The position numbers and the translations under genes are program-made. DNA of 40,469 nt. It comes from Desulfurococcales archaeon (GTDB lineage Archaea; Thermoproteota; Thermoprotei_A; Sulfolobales; NBVN01). This document shows, in pieces, positions 32,627 to 40,320 of the stretch (position 1 is its first letter; the number at the start of each line of letters is the position of its first letter). A model generated the notes under the pieces. That model was not told where the DNA came from. It searched no databases and worked only from the letters and a program-made list of their open reading frames with translations. The stretch is taken from positions 1 to 40,469 of the forward strand of contig JALVVU010000100.1 in the NCBI GenBank assembly GCA_027023255.1. The letters are read 5' to 3'.

Positions 32627-32734
32627 TGGTGCCGCGGCCGGGATTTGAACCCGGGTCACGGGCTGTCCACGCAGGGCCAGCTCAAGCCCTTACTCGAGAG
32701 GCCCGCATACTTGGCCGGGCTATACTACCGCGGC
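32627..32734 (-). tRNA. tRNA-Glu(CUC) with intron
   Basis: On the minus strand GCCGCGG (from 32734) pairs with CCGCGGC, and the anticodon stem CGGGC/GCCCG holds loop CTCTCGA with anticodon CTC once an insertion of 30 nt is removed. The T arm is CCGGG-TTCAAAT-CCCGG; discriminator A (32630) and CCA (32629-32627) are encoded. The body closely resembles crenarchaeal tRNA-Glu/Asp. The intron makes expression dependent on splicing endonuclease and a ligase such as RtcB. Confidence 0.9.
32665..32694 (-). other. tRNA-Glu intron at canonical position 37/38
   Basis: With cleavage after G37 and before A38, 30 nt are removed and a normal anticodon loop results. The 3' bulge would be ACA, as in cbf5, and the intron has an inner stem AGGGC/GCCCU. 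The central helix (CUCU with GUGG) is poor, with one mismatch and two wobble pairs, so the motif is relaxed and the borders could be off by a base. Confidence 0.75.
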
Positions 32735-32758
32735 ACCAATAGCTTCAATCTCTAGGGA

Positions 32759-32767
32759 CTTAAAAAC
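32759..32767 (-). promoter_or_regulatory. TATA box of tRNA-Glu
   Basis: On the minus strand GTTTTTAAG is centred about 29 nt before the first base of the tRNA. Confidence 0.5.
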
Positions 32768-32798
32768 ATCACGTTCTTTCTCACAAATTGGTACATCC

Positions 32799-33314
32799 TC
32801 AACGATCTCGACCTTGACTAGTGTTACCTGCCCTTTCCCCATACTTGCGAAGCGTGTAAGCCAGCAGAACCACTATAATTAGTGCTATTTGCCCTAGATC
32901 CACAACATATGTGCTGTGTGTTCCATTACTTAATAAGAGCATGCAAGGCAATGGCATGACGCTAAGATGCCTGGACAGAATGATGTAGTATTCGTAAAGG
33001 TAGAAACTCACGGTTATTGAGAGCAGGGAAAATATGAGTGCGTAAATAATCCTCCTAGTGTACTTGATTACAGCTACAACGATGAATACTAGCGTTGAGA
33101 GGAATGCTGCTAGAGCCAATACTATGAGGTAGTAGGGTACTCTATAACCTATGTAAGGTCCTCGAGTAAGCGATAAGATTGCATAAGACACCAGTACAGA
33201 GAAGAGTAACGCTATGGAAAAGTAGAAAAGACCGGCTGCAAGATCCGTAGAGGCACTTGACTTCCTTACCTCTACTCTTTCAGTCTTTATGCAATTGTCG
33301 TCACTCAATATCAT
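32799..33314 (-). CDS. Orphan four-helix membrane protein
   Basis: I do not recognise this 171-residue protein. Four membrane segments are predicted at about 25-49, 60-83, 89-112 and 136-155, with a charged, hydrophilic N-terminus of 24 residues and a basic C-terminus. No catalytic or cofactor motif is seen. It stands between intron-containing tRNA-Glu and rps19e, on the opposite strand to the ribosomal genes. Codon use looks like that of the neighbours, and it may be a lineage-specific gene. Confidence 0.65.
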   Translation of the reverse strand: MILSDDNCIKTERVEVRKSSASTDLAAGLFYFSIALLFSVLVSYAILSLTRGPYIGYRVPYYLIVLALAAFLSTLVFIVVAVIKYTRRIIYALIFSLLSITVSFYLYEYYIILSRHLSVMPLPCMLLLSNGTHSTYVVDLGQIALIIVVLLAYTLRKYGERAGNTSQGRDR

Positions 33315-33470
33315 TCAGCCAGACGATAATTCTAGGAAGTAAAATAAGGCTATTTATTATCCCTGCTGACTGTTCCCCGCAGATGAAAGACGTAGCTCCG
33401 AATAGATACGGGAAACTAATGAACCCCCAAAGGCTGCTCTAAGGGCAACAGTACACTGGTAAGTGTAAAG

Positions 33471-33480
33471 CTTAATAAAA
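33471..33480 (+). promoter_or_regulatory. TATA box of the rps19e run
   Basis: CTTAATAAAA lies 37-46 nt before the rps19e ATG and predicts a start near 33502, with a short leader containing GGGGAGTG. Confidence 0.5.
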
Positions 33481-33516
33481 CTTCAGGGGTAGTTTCTGAG
33501 GAGCGGGGAGTGTGCA

Positions 33517-33990
33517 ATGGTGAACGTGAAGGAAGTGCCAGCTGATAGGTTCATCAGGGCGCTGGCCCAGTACCTAAAGGAGAATGTACGTGCGGTAGAG
33601 CCTCCTGAGTGGGCGTTATTTGCCAAGACAGGTCCGCATAAGGAGAAGGTTCCAGAAGATCCTGACTGGTGGTATATCAGGGCAGCAAGCATCATGCGGA
33701 AGCTATACATAGCCGGGAGGCCCTTAGGAATAGAGAGATTTAGAACCATTTATGGAGGGTTAAAGGACAGGGGATCGGCTCCACCTCATTTCATGAAGGC
33801 TGGTGGCTCGCATATTAGGAAAATACTTCAGCAACTTGAGCGTGCAGGACTTGTTGCGAAGAAGAGTAATAAGGGCAGGGTCCTCACACCTAAGGGCAGG
33901 TCGATAATGGATAAAATAGCTGGTGAAGTATTCCAAGAGGTGGTTAAGGAAATACCAGAGCTAAGTAAATACGGAGGTTCCAGGAAGTGA
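33517..33990 (+). CDS. rps19e: Ribosomal protein eS19
   Basis: eS19 is an archaeal/eukaryotic small-subunit head protein needed for 16S rRNA maturation. The signatures are VKEVPADRFIRALAQYLKEN, WALFAKTGPHKEKVPEDPDW, WYIRAASIMRKLYIAG, and GGLKDRGSAPPHFMKAGGSH with IRKILQQLERAGLV. The 157 residues are normal. Its stop overlaps the GTG of the PDCD5-like gene. Confidence 0.97.
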   Translation: MVNVKEVPADRFIRALAQYLKENVRAVEPPEWALFAKTGPHKEKVPEDPDWWYIRAASIMRKLYIAGRPLGIERFRTIYGGLKDRGSAPPHFMKAGGSHIRKILQQLERAGLVAKKSNKGRVLTPKGRSIMDKIAGEVFQEVVKEIPELSKYGGSRK

Positions 33991-34337
33991 GCGATGAATA
34001 CTATGACGCAGAGTTAGAGGAACTTAAGAGAAGGAGGCTAGAAGCCTTACTAAGGAAGCAAGCTGAGGAGAAAAGAAGGCAGGAGGAACTAGCGCGAGAG
34101 GCCCAGAAGCAGGAAATATTAAGGAGAGTAATGACTCCGGAAGCTAGGGCGCGTTTAACTAATGTGAAGTTAGTGAGACCTGAACTCGCCAGCGCCGTCG
34201 AGGAATACATCGTCAGTCTGGCACTTTCGGGGCAGTTAACAAGGATCATCGATGAGGAAACCTTAAAACAGATTTTGTACGTAGTTGACTCCAGAAGTAG
34301 GCGTGAGTTCCGCATAAGGATTAGGGAGAAGAGGTGA
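33987..34337 (+). CDS. PDCD5-family DNA-binding protein
   Basis: The archaeal PDCD5 homologue is a small helical protein able to bind DNA; its cell role is poorly known. A charged N-terminal helix ([20 protein letters not shown]) leads into the core: [20 protein letters not shown], then [20 protein letters not shown] and the C-terminal [11 protein letters not shown]. The start is GTG overlapping the rps19e stop by 4 nt. The rps19e-PDCD5-rpl39e-rpl31e order is common in archaea. Confidence 0.93.
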   Translation: MSDEYYDAELEELKRRRLEALLRKQAEEKRRQEELAREAQKQEILRRVMTPEARARLTNVKLVRPELASAVEEYIVSLALSGQLTRIIDEETLKQILYVVDSRSRREFRIRIREKR

Positions 34338-34342
34338 GTGAA

Positions 34343-34501
34343 ATGGCTCGTAATAAGCATGTCGCACGGAAACTACGCCTTGCTAGGGCACTCAAGAGTA
34401 ACTCATCAATACCGGTGTGGGTAGTGATAAAAACTCTGAGGAAGGTACCATACAGGCCACGTATGCGTAATTGGAGGAGATCTAAGTTAGGTAATATTTA
34501 A
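34343..34501 (+). CDS. rpl39e: Ribosomal protein eL39
   Basis: This 52-residue gene encodes the small basic protein that lines the peptide tunnel. [20 protein letters not shown] at the start, followed by [13 protein letters not shown] and [11 protein letters not shown], is the family pattern. GAGGTGAGTG precedes the ATG. It lies 5 nt after the PDCD5-like gene and 29 nt before rpl31e. Confidence 0.95.
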   Translation: MARNKHVARKLRLARALKSNSSIPVWVVIKTLRKVPYRPRMRNWRRSKLGNI

Positions 34502-34530
34502 TGATGGTCTGGAGGAAGTGGTGATCTAGG

Positions 34531-34836
34531 ATGCCGGACGAGAGGATATACGTAATAAACCTTTCACGGCTGTACTGGACGGGTCGAGCCCGTAGAGCCC
34601 CAAGAGCACTTAAGAGGATAAGGGAATTTCTGGAAAGACATACTAAAGCAGAGAAGATAATAATAGATGAATCCATTAATGAGTACATCTTTTCAAGGGC
34701 TTATGATAGGCCTCCCAGAAGAGTGGCAGTGAGGGTTCTCCCGGTCGACAAGGAAGGTAAAATACTCAAAGCAGTCCTAGCAATACCCGTTACGGCTGGC
34801 GAGGTTCGCGCCAGTGAGGCTGAGAGTCAGGGGTAG
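34531..34836 (+). CDS. rpl31e: Ribosomal protein eL31
   Basis: eL31 lies near the tunnel exit of archaeal and eukaryotic ribosomes. Family marks are YVINLSRLYWTGRARRAPRA, RIREFLERHTKAEKIIIDES and VRVLPVDKEG. The 101 residues include a short C-terminal extension. GGTGATCT precedes the ATG. tif6 starts 5 nt after its stop. Confidence 0.95.
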   Translation: MPDERIYVINLSRLYWTGRARRAPRALKRIREFLERHTKAEKIIIDESINEYIFSRAYDRPPRRVAVRVLPVDKEGKILKAVLAIPVTAGEVRASEAESQG

Positions 34837-34841
34837 TGTTG

Positions 34842-35510
34842 ATGCCACTTGACACCCTGAGAATCCGTGGTAATCCTAACATTGGTGTGTATATTTTCGC
34901 GAACAATAAGATAGCCCTAGTTCCAAAGGGGACTGAAAGCGAAATTAAGAGGAAAATTAGCGATACACTTAATGTCGAAGTCATTGAAGCCAGCGTAGAT
35001 GATTCACCCTTACTAGGAATATTTGTTGCCGGTAACGATAGAGCTATACTGTTACCTCGCCTAGCTAAGGAAGAGGAGGTTAGGGAGTTAAGGGAGGCAG
35101 GGTTAAATGTGCATGTAGTACACACAGTCTTCACAGCCTTAGGTAACATCATACTTGCTAATGACAAAGCCGTGATGTTCCACAAGGAGATCGAGGATCA
35201 TGAATTAGAGCGAATGGTGCGGATACTTGATGTCAGTAAGTTTAGGAAGGGCTCAATAGCTGGCATACCTACTGTTGGATCCGTAGCTGTCATAACCGAT
35301 AAGGGGGGAGTGATTCATCCAGACGTGAGTGATGATGAGTTAGAAGGTCTCTCGGAGTTTTTCGGAGTTCCCTTGGATGTAGGAACCGTTAATTTCGGTG
35401 TAGCCTTTATTAAGACTGGCCTCGTAGCGAATAACTACGGGGCCCTAGTGGGGGAGAAGACAACAGGCCCTGAAATAATGAGAATCATGAAAGCCCTAAA
35501 TATGAGGTGA
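34842..35510 (+). CDS. tif6: Translation initiation factor aIF6
   Basis: aIF6 binds the large subunit at uL14 and keeps the subunits apart until it is released. The fivefold pseudo-symmetric fold shows repeated segments: IRGNPNIGVYIFANNKIALV, GIFVAGNDRAILLP, ALGNIILANDKAVMFH, VGSVAVITDKGGVIHPDVSD and GLVANNYGALVGEKTTGPE. GTG (34836) and TTG (34839) precede the ATG at 34842, which is chosen because it follows GGGGTAG at a normal distance. 222 residues. Confidence 0.95.
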   Translation: MPLDTLRIRGNPNIGVYIFANNKIALVPKGTESEIKRKISDTLNVEVIEASVDDSPLLGIFVAGNDRAILLPRLAKEEEVRELREAGLNVHVVHTVFTALGNIILANDKAVMFHKEIEDHELERMVRILDVSKFRKGSIAGIPTVGSVAVITDKGGVIHPDVSDDELEGLSEFFGVPLDVGTVNFGVAFIKTGLVANNYGALVGEKTTGPEIMRIMKALNMR

Positions 35511-35516
35511 AAACGG

Positions 35517-35780
35517 ATGGCAGAGGTAAAGGTCTTCAGGGTAAAGGGTGTAGCGCTCTTCAGCCCGGATAAGCTACGTGAGTGGCAACCCTTTACAATA
35601 GATGTTAGGGCAGTCAAGAAGGAGGACGCTATAGAGAAAGTGTATTCGGATCTCGGAAGTAAGCATAAATTAAAGAGAGCCCACATTAAGATCCTAGAAG
35701 TATACGAGATACCGCCTGAGAAGTCAAAGTACAAGTACATTCGCGACCTAGCTACGCTGAGGGGATGGGAGATTGAGTAA
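35517..35780 (+). CDS. rpl18a: Ribosomal protein eL20 (LX/L18a)
   Basis: eL20/LX is a small large-subunit protein at the base of the L7/L12 stalk region. The 87 residues show VKVFRVKGVALFSPDKLREW, the EKVYSDLGSKHKLKRAHIKI segment and a final DLATLRGWEIE. It lies between tif6 and prefoldin alpha, the usual archaeal order, and overlaps the TTG of pfdA by 8 nt. Confidence 0.93.
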   Translation: MAEVKVFRVKGVALFSPDKLREWQPFTIDVRAVKKEDAIEKVYSDLGSKHKLKRAHIKILEVYEIPPEKSKYKYIRDLATLRGWEIE

Positions 35781-36225
35781 CGCGCCAGCGCAAGCCATAA
35801 GCATTAATGAAGCTATTGCTAGGCTAGCTGAGTTAAGGCGATACATAGAGGCTATACAGACACAGATAGACCAGGTCACGGCTGAAATAGAGGAGATAAG
35901 AGCAAGTACTAACGCGTTATCCGAACTGCGTAAGGAGCACGTGAGTGAGTTATTCATGCCTGCAGATAGTAGGGGGCACATAATGATTAAGGTTACCCCA
36001 GTAACTAAGGAGAGGGTGTTAACTCACTTAGGAATGGAGTACTTCGCGGAGTTAGATCTGGAGAAGGCGATGGAGGTGCTGTCACTCAAGGAGAAGGAGC
36101 TTAGAGACGTGATTAAGAGGTTACAGGAGGAGCTTGACCGCGTAGTAACCATGTATAAGCAGTTGCAAAGTGCTGTCAACGCAGCCATAGCGCAGGCCCA
36201 GGCACGGGCTCAGAAGACTGGATGA
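35773..36225 (+). CDS. pfdA: Prefoldin alpha subunit
   Basis: Prefoldin holds unfolded proteins and hands them to the thermosome. The alpha subunit has two coiled-coil helices (about residues 10-50 and 95-145) joined by a beta hairpin (ELFMPADSRGHIMIKVTP). 150 residues is a normal length. The start is TTG inside the end of rpl18a, so translation is coupled; no other start is suitably placed. A promoter for ftsY follows. Confidence 0.93.
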   Translation: MSNAPAQAISINEAIARLAELRRYIEAIQTQIDQVTAEIEEIRASTNALSELRKEHVSELFMPADSRGHIMIKVTPVTKERVLTHLGMEYFAELDLEKAMEVLSLKEKELRDVIKRLQEELDRVVTMYKQLQSAVNAAIAQAQARAQKTG

Positions 36226-36300
36226 CTTTAACCCAGGCTTTTAACGTTGTGTGAGGAACGGTAATGGTATTCATAATGTGTACTTTCAATGCACGAAGCA

Positions 36301-36310
36301 TATTTAATTA
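36301..36310 (+). promoter_or_regulatory. TATA box of ftsY
   Basis: TATTTAATTA lies 32-41 nt before the ftsY ATG. The leader, about 10 nt, would include part of AAGGGGTTAGCG. Confidence 0.5.
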
Positions 36311-36341
36311 CGTGAGAAGCCCACACTAAGGGGTTAGCGAG

Positions 36342-37256
36342 ATGTTCAAAAACCTAAGGAAGGCCTTCGAGGGTTTCACGAAGAAACTAAGCGAAGTGGT
36401 TGCAAAGAAGGAATTAACTGAGGAGGAGTTTGAGGAAATATTTTCTGACTTTGAGCTCACGTTACTTGAGGGTGATGTCGCGGTAGAGGCCGTGGAGAAG
36501 CTTAAGGAAATCCTTAAGCACGAACTCGTTGGTCTGCGGGTCGGCAGGTTTGGCGGTGCCGAGCGCTTAGTGCAGGAGAAGATTAAGGAAGCAATAAGGA
36601 AGTATCTCAGCCAAGGGATCTTCGGTAAGGACATTGTTGACGTTGTTAAGGACGGACCTAAGCCATATATAATTGTGTTCGTCGGGGTAAACGGCGTTGG
36701 AAAAACTACTACGATAGCTAAAATAGCTTACAGATTAAAGAAACACGGATTAATACCGGTCATCGTAGCTGCCGACACCTTCAGGGCAGGGGCTCAAGAG
36801 CAGTTGAGACTACACGCAGAAAGGCTGGGCCTACCCTTCATAAGGGGTAAGTATGGAGCGGACCCGGCAGCCGTGGCTAAAGATGGTGTGCTGCATGCAA
36901 TGAGCTCTAAGCTTGATGCCGTCCTCATAGATACTGCTGGGAGAATGCACACGGACAGGAACCTTATGGAGGAACTACGCAAAATAGTCCGCGTCGTTAA
37001 GCCTCACCTGAAGATACTTATTCTTGACGCGTTGACAGGCAACGACGCTGTGCAACAGGCAAGGTGGTTTGATAACGCGATAGGTGTGGACGCAGTGATC
37101 CTAACGAAGCTTGATGCTGATGCTAGAGGTGGTTCCGCCTTAAGCATAATTCTATCCATAAATAAACCCATAATGTACGTTGGTGTGGGGCAGAGATATG
37201 ATGATTTATCTCCGTATGATCCTGATGAAATACTTAATAAGCTACTCAGTCAGTAG
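36342..37256 (+). CDS. ftsY: FtsY, signal recognition particle receptor
   Basis: FtsY is the membrane-associated GTPase that receives SRP-ribosome complexes and passes them to SecYE. The helical N domain covers about residues 1-95. The G domain carries GVNGVGKT at 115-122, DTFRAGAQEQL at 145-155, DTAGR at 197-201 and TKLDADARGG near 250. The 304 residues are the short archaeal form without a long acidic region. secE and spt5 follow. Confidence 0.96.
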   Translation: MFKNLRKAFEGFTKKLSEVVAKKELTEEEFEEIFSDFELTLLEGDVAVEAVEKLKEILKHELVGLRVGRFGGAERLVQEKIKEAIRKYLSQGIFGKDIVDVVKDGPKPYIIVFVGVNGVGKTTTIAKIAYRLKKHGLIPVIVAADTFRAGAQEQLRLHAERLGLPFIRGKYGADPAAVAKDGVLHAMSSKLDAVLIDTAGRMHTDRNLMEELRKIVRVVKPHLKILILDALTGNDAVQQARWFDNAIGVDAVILTKLDADARGGSALSIILSINKPIMYVGVGQRYDDLSPYDPDEILNKLLSQ

Positions 37257-37276
37257 GTTTTAGGCTGGTGGGGGTA

Positions 37277-37456
37277 ATGCGGCTAGAGGAGCTCTTCGCT
37301 ACGTGGAGGAAGATACTGGCGATCTCAGAGAAGCCCGAGCCAGACGAGTATAAGTTACTCCTAAAGATAACCTTCGGTGGCTTATTTCTAGTCGGAGGCA
37401 TAGGCTTCGTAGTGTACACGATACTCACGGTGGTTCAGGGGATAGGGCATGGGTGA
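37277..37456 (+). CDS. secE: SecE, translocase gamma subunit
   Basis: SecE (Sec61 gamma) clamps the SecY channel. The 59 residues contain an amphipathic helix (ELFATWRKILAISEKPEPDE) and one membrane span at about 32-53 (FGGLFLVGGIGFVVYTILTV). A GTG at 37268 is in frame, but GGTGGGGGTA fits the ATG at 37277. It overlaps spt5 by 8 nt. Confidence 0.93.
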   Translation: MRLEELFATWRKILAISEKPEPDEYKLLLKITFGGLFLVGGIGFVVYTILTVVQGIGHG

Positions 37457-37931
37457 ATCAGCAGGGACGAGAGAGGCTACGGCAAGGTCACCTAAGTACG
37501 TGGTGTTGAGGACCACGGCTAGGCAGGAGATGAACGTAGCTATGATGCTTGAGTCCATAGCTAAGGGTAGTAACGCCAAGGGACTCTACTCGATAATAGT
37601 CCCACCCGAAATACATGGTTACATAGTAATCGAGACCGCAGGGCTTCATATAGTGCATCAATTAGCAAGGGACATCAAGCACGTCAAGGGACGCGCAATG
37701 GGTTCACTAACTCATGAGGAGGTTGAGAAGTTAATTAAAGTCAGGTCACCCATCGAGGAGATAAAGCCCGGAGATATAGTCGAGATAATCTCAGGCCCGC
37801 TCAAGGGACAGCGCGGCAAGGTAATATCCGTCGATGTTCAGAAGAACATTGTTAAGCTCGACATGCTTGAGACCTCGTTTAAGGCTGAGATGACCGTCCC
37901 AGGAGATTTTGTAAAACCGGTAAGGAAGTGA
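37449..37931 (+). CDS. spt5: Transcription elongation factor Spt5 (NusG)
   Basis: Spt5 binds RNA polymerase over the DNA cleft and raises processivity. An N-terminal NGN domain (KYVVLRTTARQEMNVAMMLE, then YIVIETAGLHIVHQLARDIK) and a C-terminal KOW domain (IKPGDIVEIISGPLKGQRGK) are seen, after a short extra N-terminus. 160 residues is typical for archaea. It sits between secE and rpl11 as in most archaea and bacteria. Confidence 0.95.
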   Translation: MGESAGTREATARSPKYVVLRTTARQEMNVAMMLESIAKGSNAKGLYSIIVPPEIHGYIVIETAGLHIVHQLARDIKHVKGRAMGSLTHEEVEKLIKVRSPIEEIKPGDIVEIISGPLKGQRGKVISVDVQKNIVKLDMLETSFKAEMTVPGDFVKPVRK

Positions 37932-37937
37932 TGTGAT

Positions 37938-38447
37938 ATGCCGTGGAAAACGGTTAGGGCAAGAATAAAAGGAGGGGAAGCAACGCCTGCACCCCCGCTC
38001 GGACCCTCCTTGACGCAGTATGGACTCAACGTAGATGAAGTCATAAACAAGATAAACGAGTTAACCAAGGACTTCAAGGGTATGGAGGTAACCGTTAATG
38101 TTTACGTGAATACCGACACTAAGGAATACAGGATAGAGGTGAAATCTCCGCCAACATCTGCGCTCCTCTTAAAGGTAGCGGGTGTGGATAAACCCTCAGG
38201 AGATCCCGCTCATAACAAGATTGGGGACATAAGCCTAGAGGATGTCGTAAAGGTTACGTTAATGAAGAGGAATGACCTCACGGCTAAAACGCTAAAGAAA
38301 GCGGTTAAGACAGTGTTATCGACCGCCGCGACCATAGGGCTAACCGTGGAGGGTAAGGAACCAAAGGAGGTGGTGAAGGAGGTAGAGGAGGGTAAGTATG
38401 ACGACCTATTGCTTAAATATGAGGAAGAATGGAGAAAGGGTAGGTGA
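37938..38447 (+). CDS. rpl11: Ribosomal protein uL11
   Basis: uL11 forms the GTPase-associated centre at the stalk base. The family stretch GGEATPAPPLGPSLTQYGLN and the C-terminal rRNA-binding HNKIGDISLEDVVKVTLMKR are clear. 169 residues. It begins 6 nt after spt5 and overlaps an in-frame GTG of rpl1. Confidence 0.97.
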   Translation: MPWKTVRARIKGGEATPAPPLGPSLTQYGLNVDEVINKINELTKDFKGMEVTVNVYVNTDTKEYRIEVKSPPTSALLLKVAGVDKPSGDPAHNKIGDISLEDVVKVTLMKRNDLTAKTLKKAVKTVLSTAATIGLTVEGKEPKEVVKEVEEGKYDDLLLKYEEEWRKGR

Positions 38448-38452
38448 GAAGG

Positions 38453-39097
38453 ATGCCGCTTACGAAGGAAGTGTTGGCTGACGCCATAAGGAAAGCAATA
38501 GAGCTAGGTAAAGGTAGGAACTTTAAGCAGTCAGTTGAACTCCAAGTGGTGTTTAGGGGAGTCAATCCCAGAGACCCAGAGGTAAAGTTTAGAGACAACG
38601 TAGTCTTACCAAAGGGTACAGGCAAGACACCAAAGATCCTAGTTATTGCCACCGGAGACATGCTACTTAAAGCTAGGGAAGCTGGCGTAGACGCGCTAAG
38701 CGGTGACGAAGTTAAGTCCATGAGTAAGAGGGAGCTGAAGAAGTTAGGGCGAAAATATGATTGGGTGTTAGTACGTGCTGACCTAATGGCTCAAATGGGT
38801 AGAATAATAGGTCCGGTGCTAGGTCCCAGAGGAAAAGCTCCAATTCCCGTGCCGATAAATGCAGACATAAATGTCTTCATCAAGAGGTACACTAATAGCG
38901 TAAGGCTGAGGAACAAGGAGCAGGCATGGGTGGGTTGTAAAATAGGTACTGAGGACATGTCCCCCGAAGACCTAGCTGAAAACGCGATGGCAGTGATAGA
39001 ACATATAAAAACTAAGTTTAAGAGACCCTTCGAGACCTCAACCCGTGTTTACGTCAAAACAACTATGGGACCACCAGTGGAGGTGTTCACGCAATGA
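38453..39097 (+). CDS. rpl1: Ribosomal protein uL1
   Basis: uL1 forms the mobile stalk that escorts E-site tRNA and in many archaea also represses its own mRNA. Segments include NFKQSVELQVVFRGVNPRDP, DWVLVRADLMAQMGRIIGPV, LGPRGKAPIPVP and VGCKIGTEDMSPEDLAENA. GTG at 38444 is in frame, but GGTGA fits the ATG at 38453 (214 residues). No obvious uL1-binding mimic was found in the short leader. It overlaps rplP0 by 4 nt. Confidence 0.96.
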   Translation: MPLTKEVLADAIRKAIELGKGRNFKQSVELQVVFRGVNPRDPEVKFRDNVVLPKGTGKTPKILVIATGDMLLKAREAGVDALSGDEVKSMSKRELKKLGRKYDWVLVRADLMAQMGRIIGPVLGPRGKAPIPVPINADINVFIKRYTNSVRLRNKEQAWVGCKIGTEDMSPEDLAENAMAVIEHIKTKFKRPFETSTRVYVKTTMGPPVEVFTQ

Positions 39098-40167
39098 AAG
39101 GGAAGACCAGGGCTCAGTTGCTTAAGGTGTTACGGAAACTAGAGGAGTCTAAGAGGGTTACTAAGGAGAAGGTAAGACCAGCAATCCTGAGGAAGCAGCA
39201 GATAGTTCAGGAAATACGTGATTTACTTCGTAAGTATAGGTGCGTAGCGATAATAAGCCTAGACGGCGTCCCAACACCTCAATACAAGAAGATAAAGCAG
39301 GAACTCTCTAAATACGGTTTTATTAAGGTATACAAGAACAGCATATTCCTTAGAGCCGCACGCGAAGAAGGCATACCGAACATCGATGAACTCGAGAAAT
39401 ACCTTATCGGTACTAATGCATTCATGTTCACGAACATGAACCCCTACGAACTTGCACTACTACTAGACAAGTTAGTAGCGCCCAAGTATGCTAAGCCGGG
39501 AGACATAGCGACCGATGACATATACATACCCGAGGGACCCACCGGAATACCGCCTGGACCAATGCTTTCAGTGTTCGGCAAACTCCGAATAAGGACGCAG
39601 GTAAGGGAGGGTGTTATCTGGATAGCTAAGGAAACTAAGGTAGCGTCAGCAGGGGATGAAATATCACCCGAGCTCGCGTCATTGCTTAGGAAACTCGATA
39701 TCAAGCCAGTAGTCGTTAAGCTAAAGCCTAGGGTAGTGTGGGAGGATGGGAACGTAATACCTGCAGAGCAACTCAAGGTGGATGTGGAAGCCTTCAGAGA
39801 CGACTTACTGCGTGCTGTAAGCATAGTGAAGGAAGTTGCAATAGAGGCTGCGCTACCATTACCTGATATATTACCAGAGATCATAGCTAGGGCTTACCGC
39901 CGCGCCGCTGTCTTAGCTGGAGAGGCTGGCTTCATAACGCCTGAAACTGCAGCTGAGGTGTTCAGGAGGGCAATGGCTAAAGCTCTGGCCCTCGCACTAC
40001 AGTTACAGCAAAAGGCACCAGATCTCGGCATTGAGGTTAGTGTACAAGTAGTTCCTGCCGCACCGGTGGCTGCTGGCGCGTCTGCCGAGGAGAAGAAGGA
40101 AGAGGAAGAAGAGAAGGAAGTTAGCGAAGAGGAAATCGCTGAAGGGATATCATCACTATTCGGCTAA
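39094..40167 (+). CDS. rplP0: Ribosomal stalk protein uL10 (P0)
   Basis: P0 anchors the stalk of L12/P1 dimers. The N-terminal rRNA-binding domain has VQEIRDLLRKYRCVAIISLD and GLTGV-like PEGPTGIPPGPMLSVFGKLR; the long C-terminal helices that bind L12 dimers run from about residue 230 to 320. A charged hinge (EEKKEEEEEKEVSEEE) leads to the conserved SSLFG end. 357 residues is full archaeal length. Unusually, no rpl12 gene follows it in this window. Confidence 0.97.
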   Translation: MKGKTRAQLLKVLRKLEESKRVTKEKVRPAILRKQQIVQEIRDLLRKYRCVAIISLDGVPTPQYKKIKQELSKYGFIKVYKNSIFLRAAREEGIPNIDELEKYLIGTNAFMFTNMNPYELALLLDKLVAPKYAKPGDIATDDIYIPEGPTGIPPGPMLSVFGKLRIRTQVREGVIWIAKETKVASAGDEISPELASLLRKLDIKPVVVKLKPRVVWEDGNVIPAEQLKVDVEAFRDDLLRAVSIVKEVAIEAALPLPDILPEIIARAYRRAAVLAGEAGFITPETAAEVFRRAMAKALALALQLQQKAPDLGIEVSVQVVPAAPVAAGASAEEKKEEEEEKEVSEEEIAEGISSLFG

Positions 40168-40210
40168 ACAAGGAAACAAAGACCTATTCAACCTCAATTT
40201 ACCTTCATGT

Positions 40211-40225
40211 GTTTTGCTTTTTCTC
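40211..40225 (+). terminator. T-rich terminator after rplP0
   Basis: GTTTTGCTTTTTCTC, 44-58 nt after the rplP0 stop, is the kind of T-rich run at which archaeal polymerases stop. No stem-loop is needed or seen. A new promoter follows before alaS. Confidence 0.4.
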
Positions 40226-40274
40226 AAAACGATCCTAGGGTTACAAATTTACATTCTGTGTTGCGGCACCTAAT

Positions 40275-40284
40275 CATTATTAAG
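40275..40284 (+). promoter_or_regulatory. TATA box of alaS
   Basis: CATTATTAAG lies 37-46 nt before the alaS GTG; transcription near 40306 would leave a leader with GAGGGGAGG. Confidence 0.5.
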
Positions 40285-40320
40285 TCTTAGCTAAGGTATT
40301 TCCAGAGCGAGGGGAGGATC

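Noticed and set aside
32736-32798. A coding extension of the orphan membrane protein into the tRNA-Glu upstream region
   Set aside because: A protein-like string appears only in a shifted frame; the real frame ends in TGA at 32799, and the space holds the tRNA promoter.
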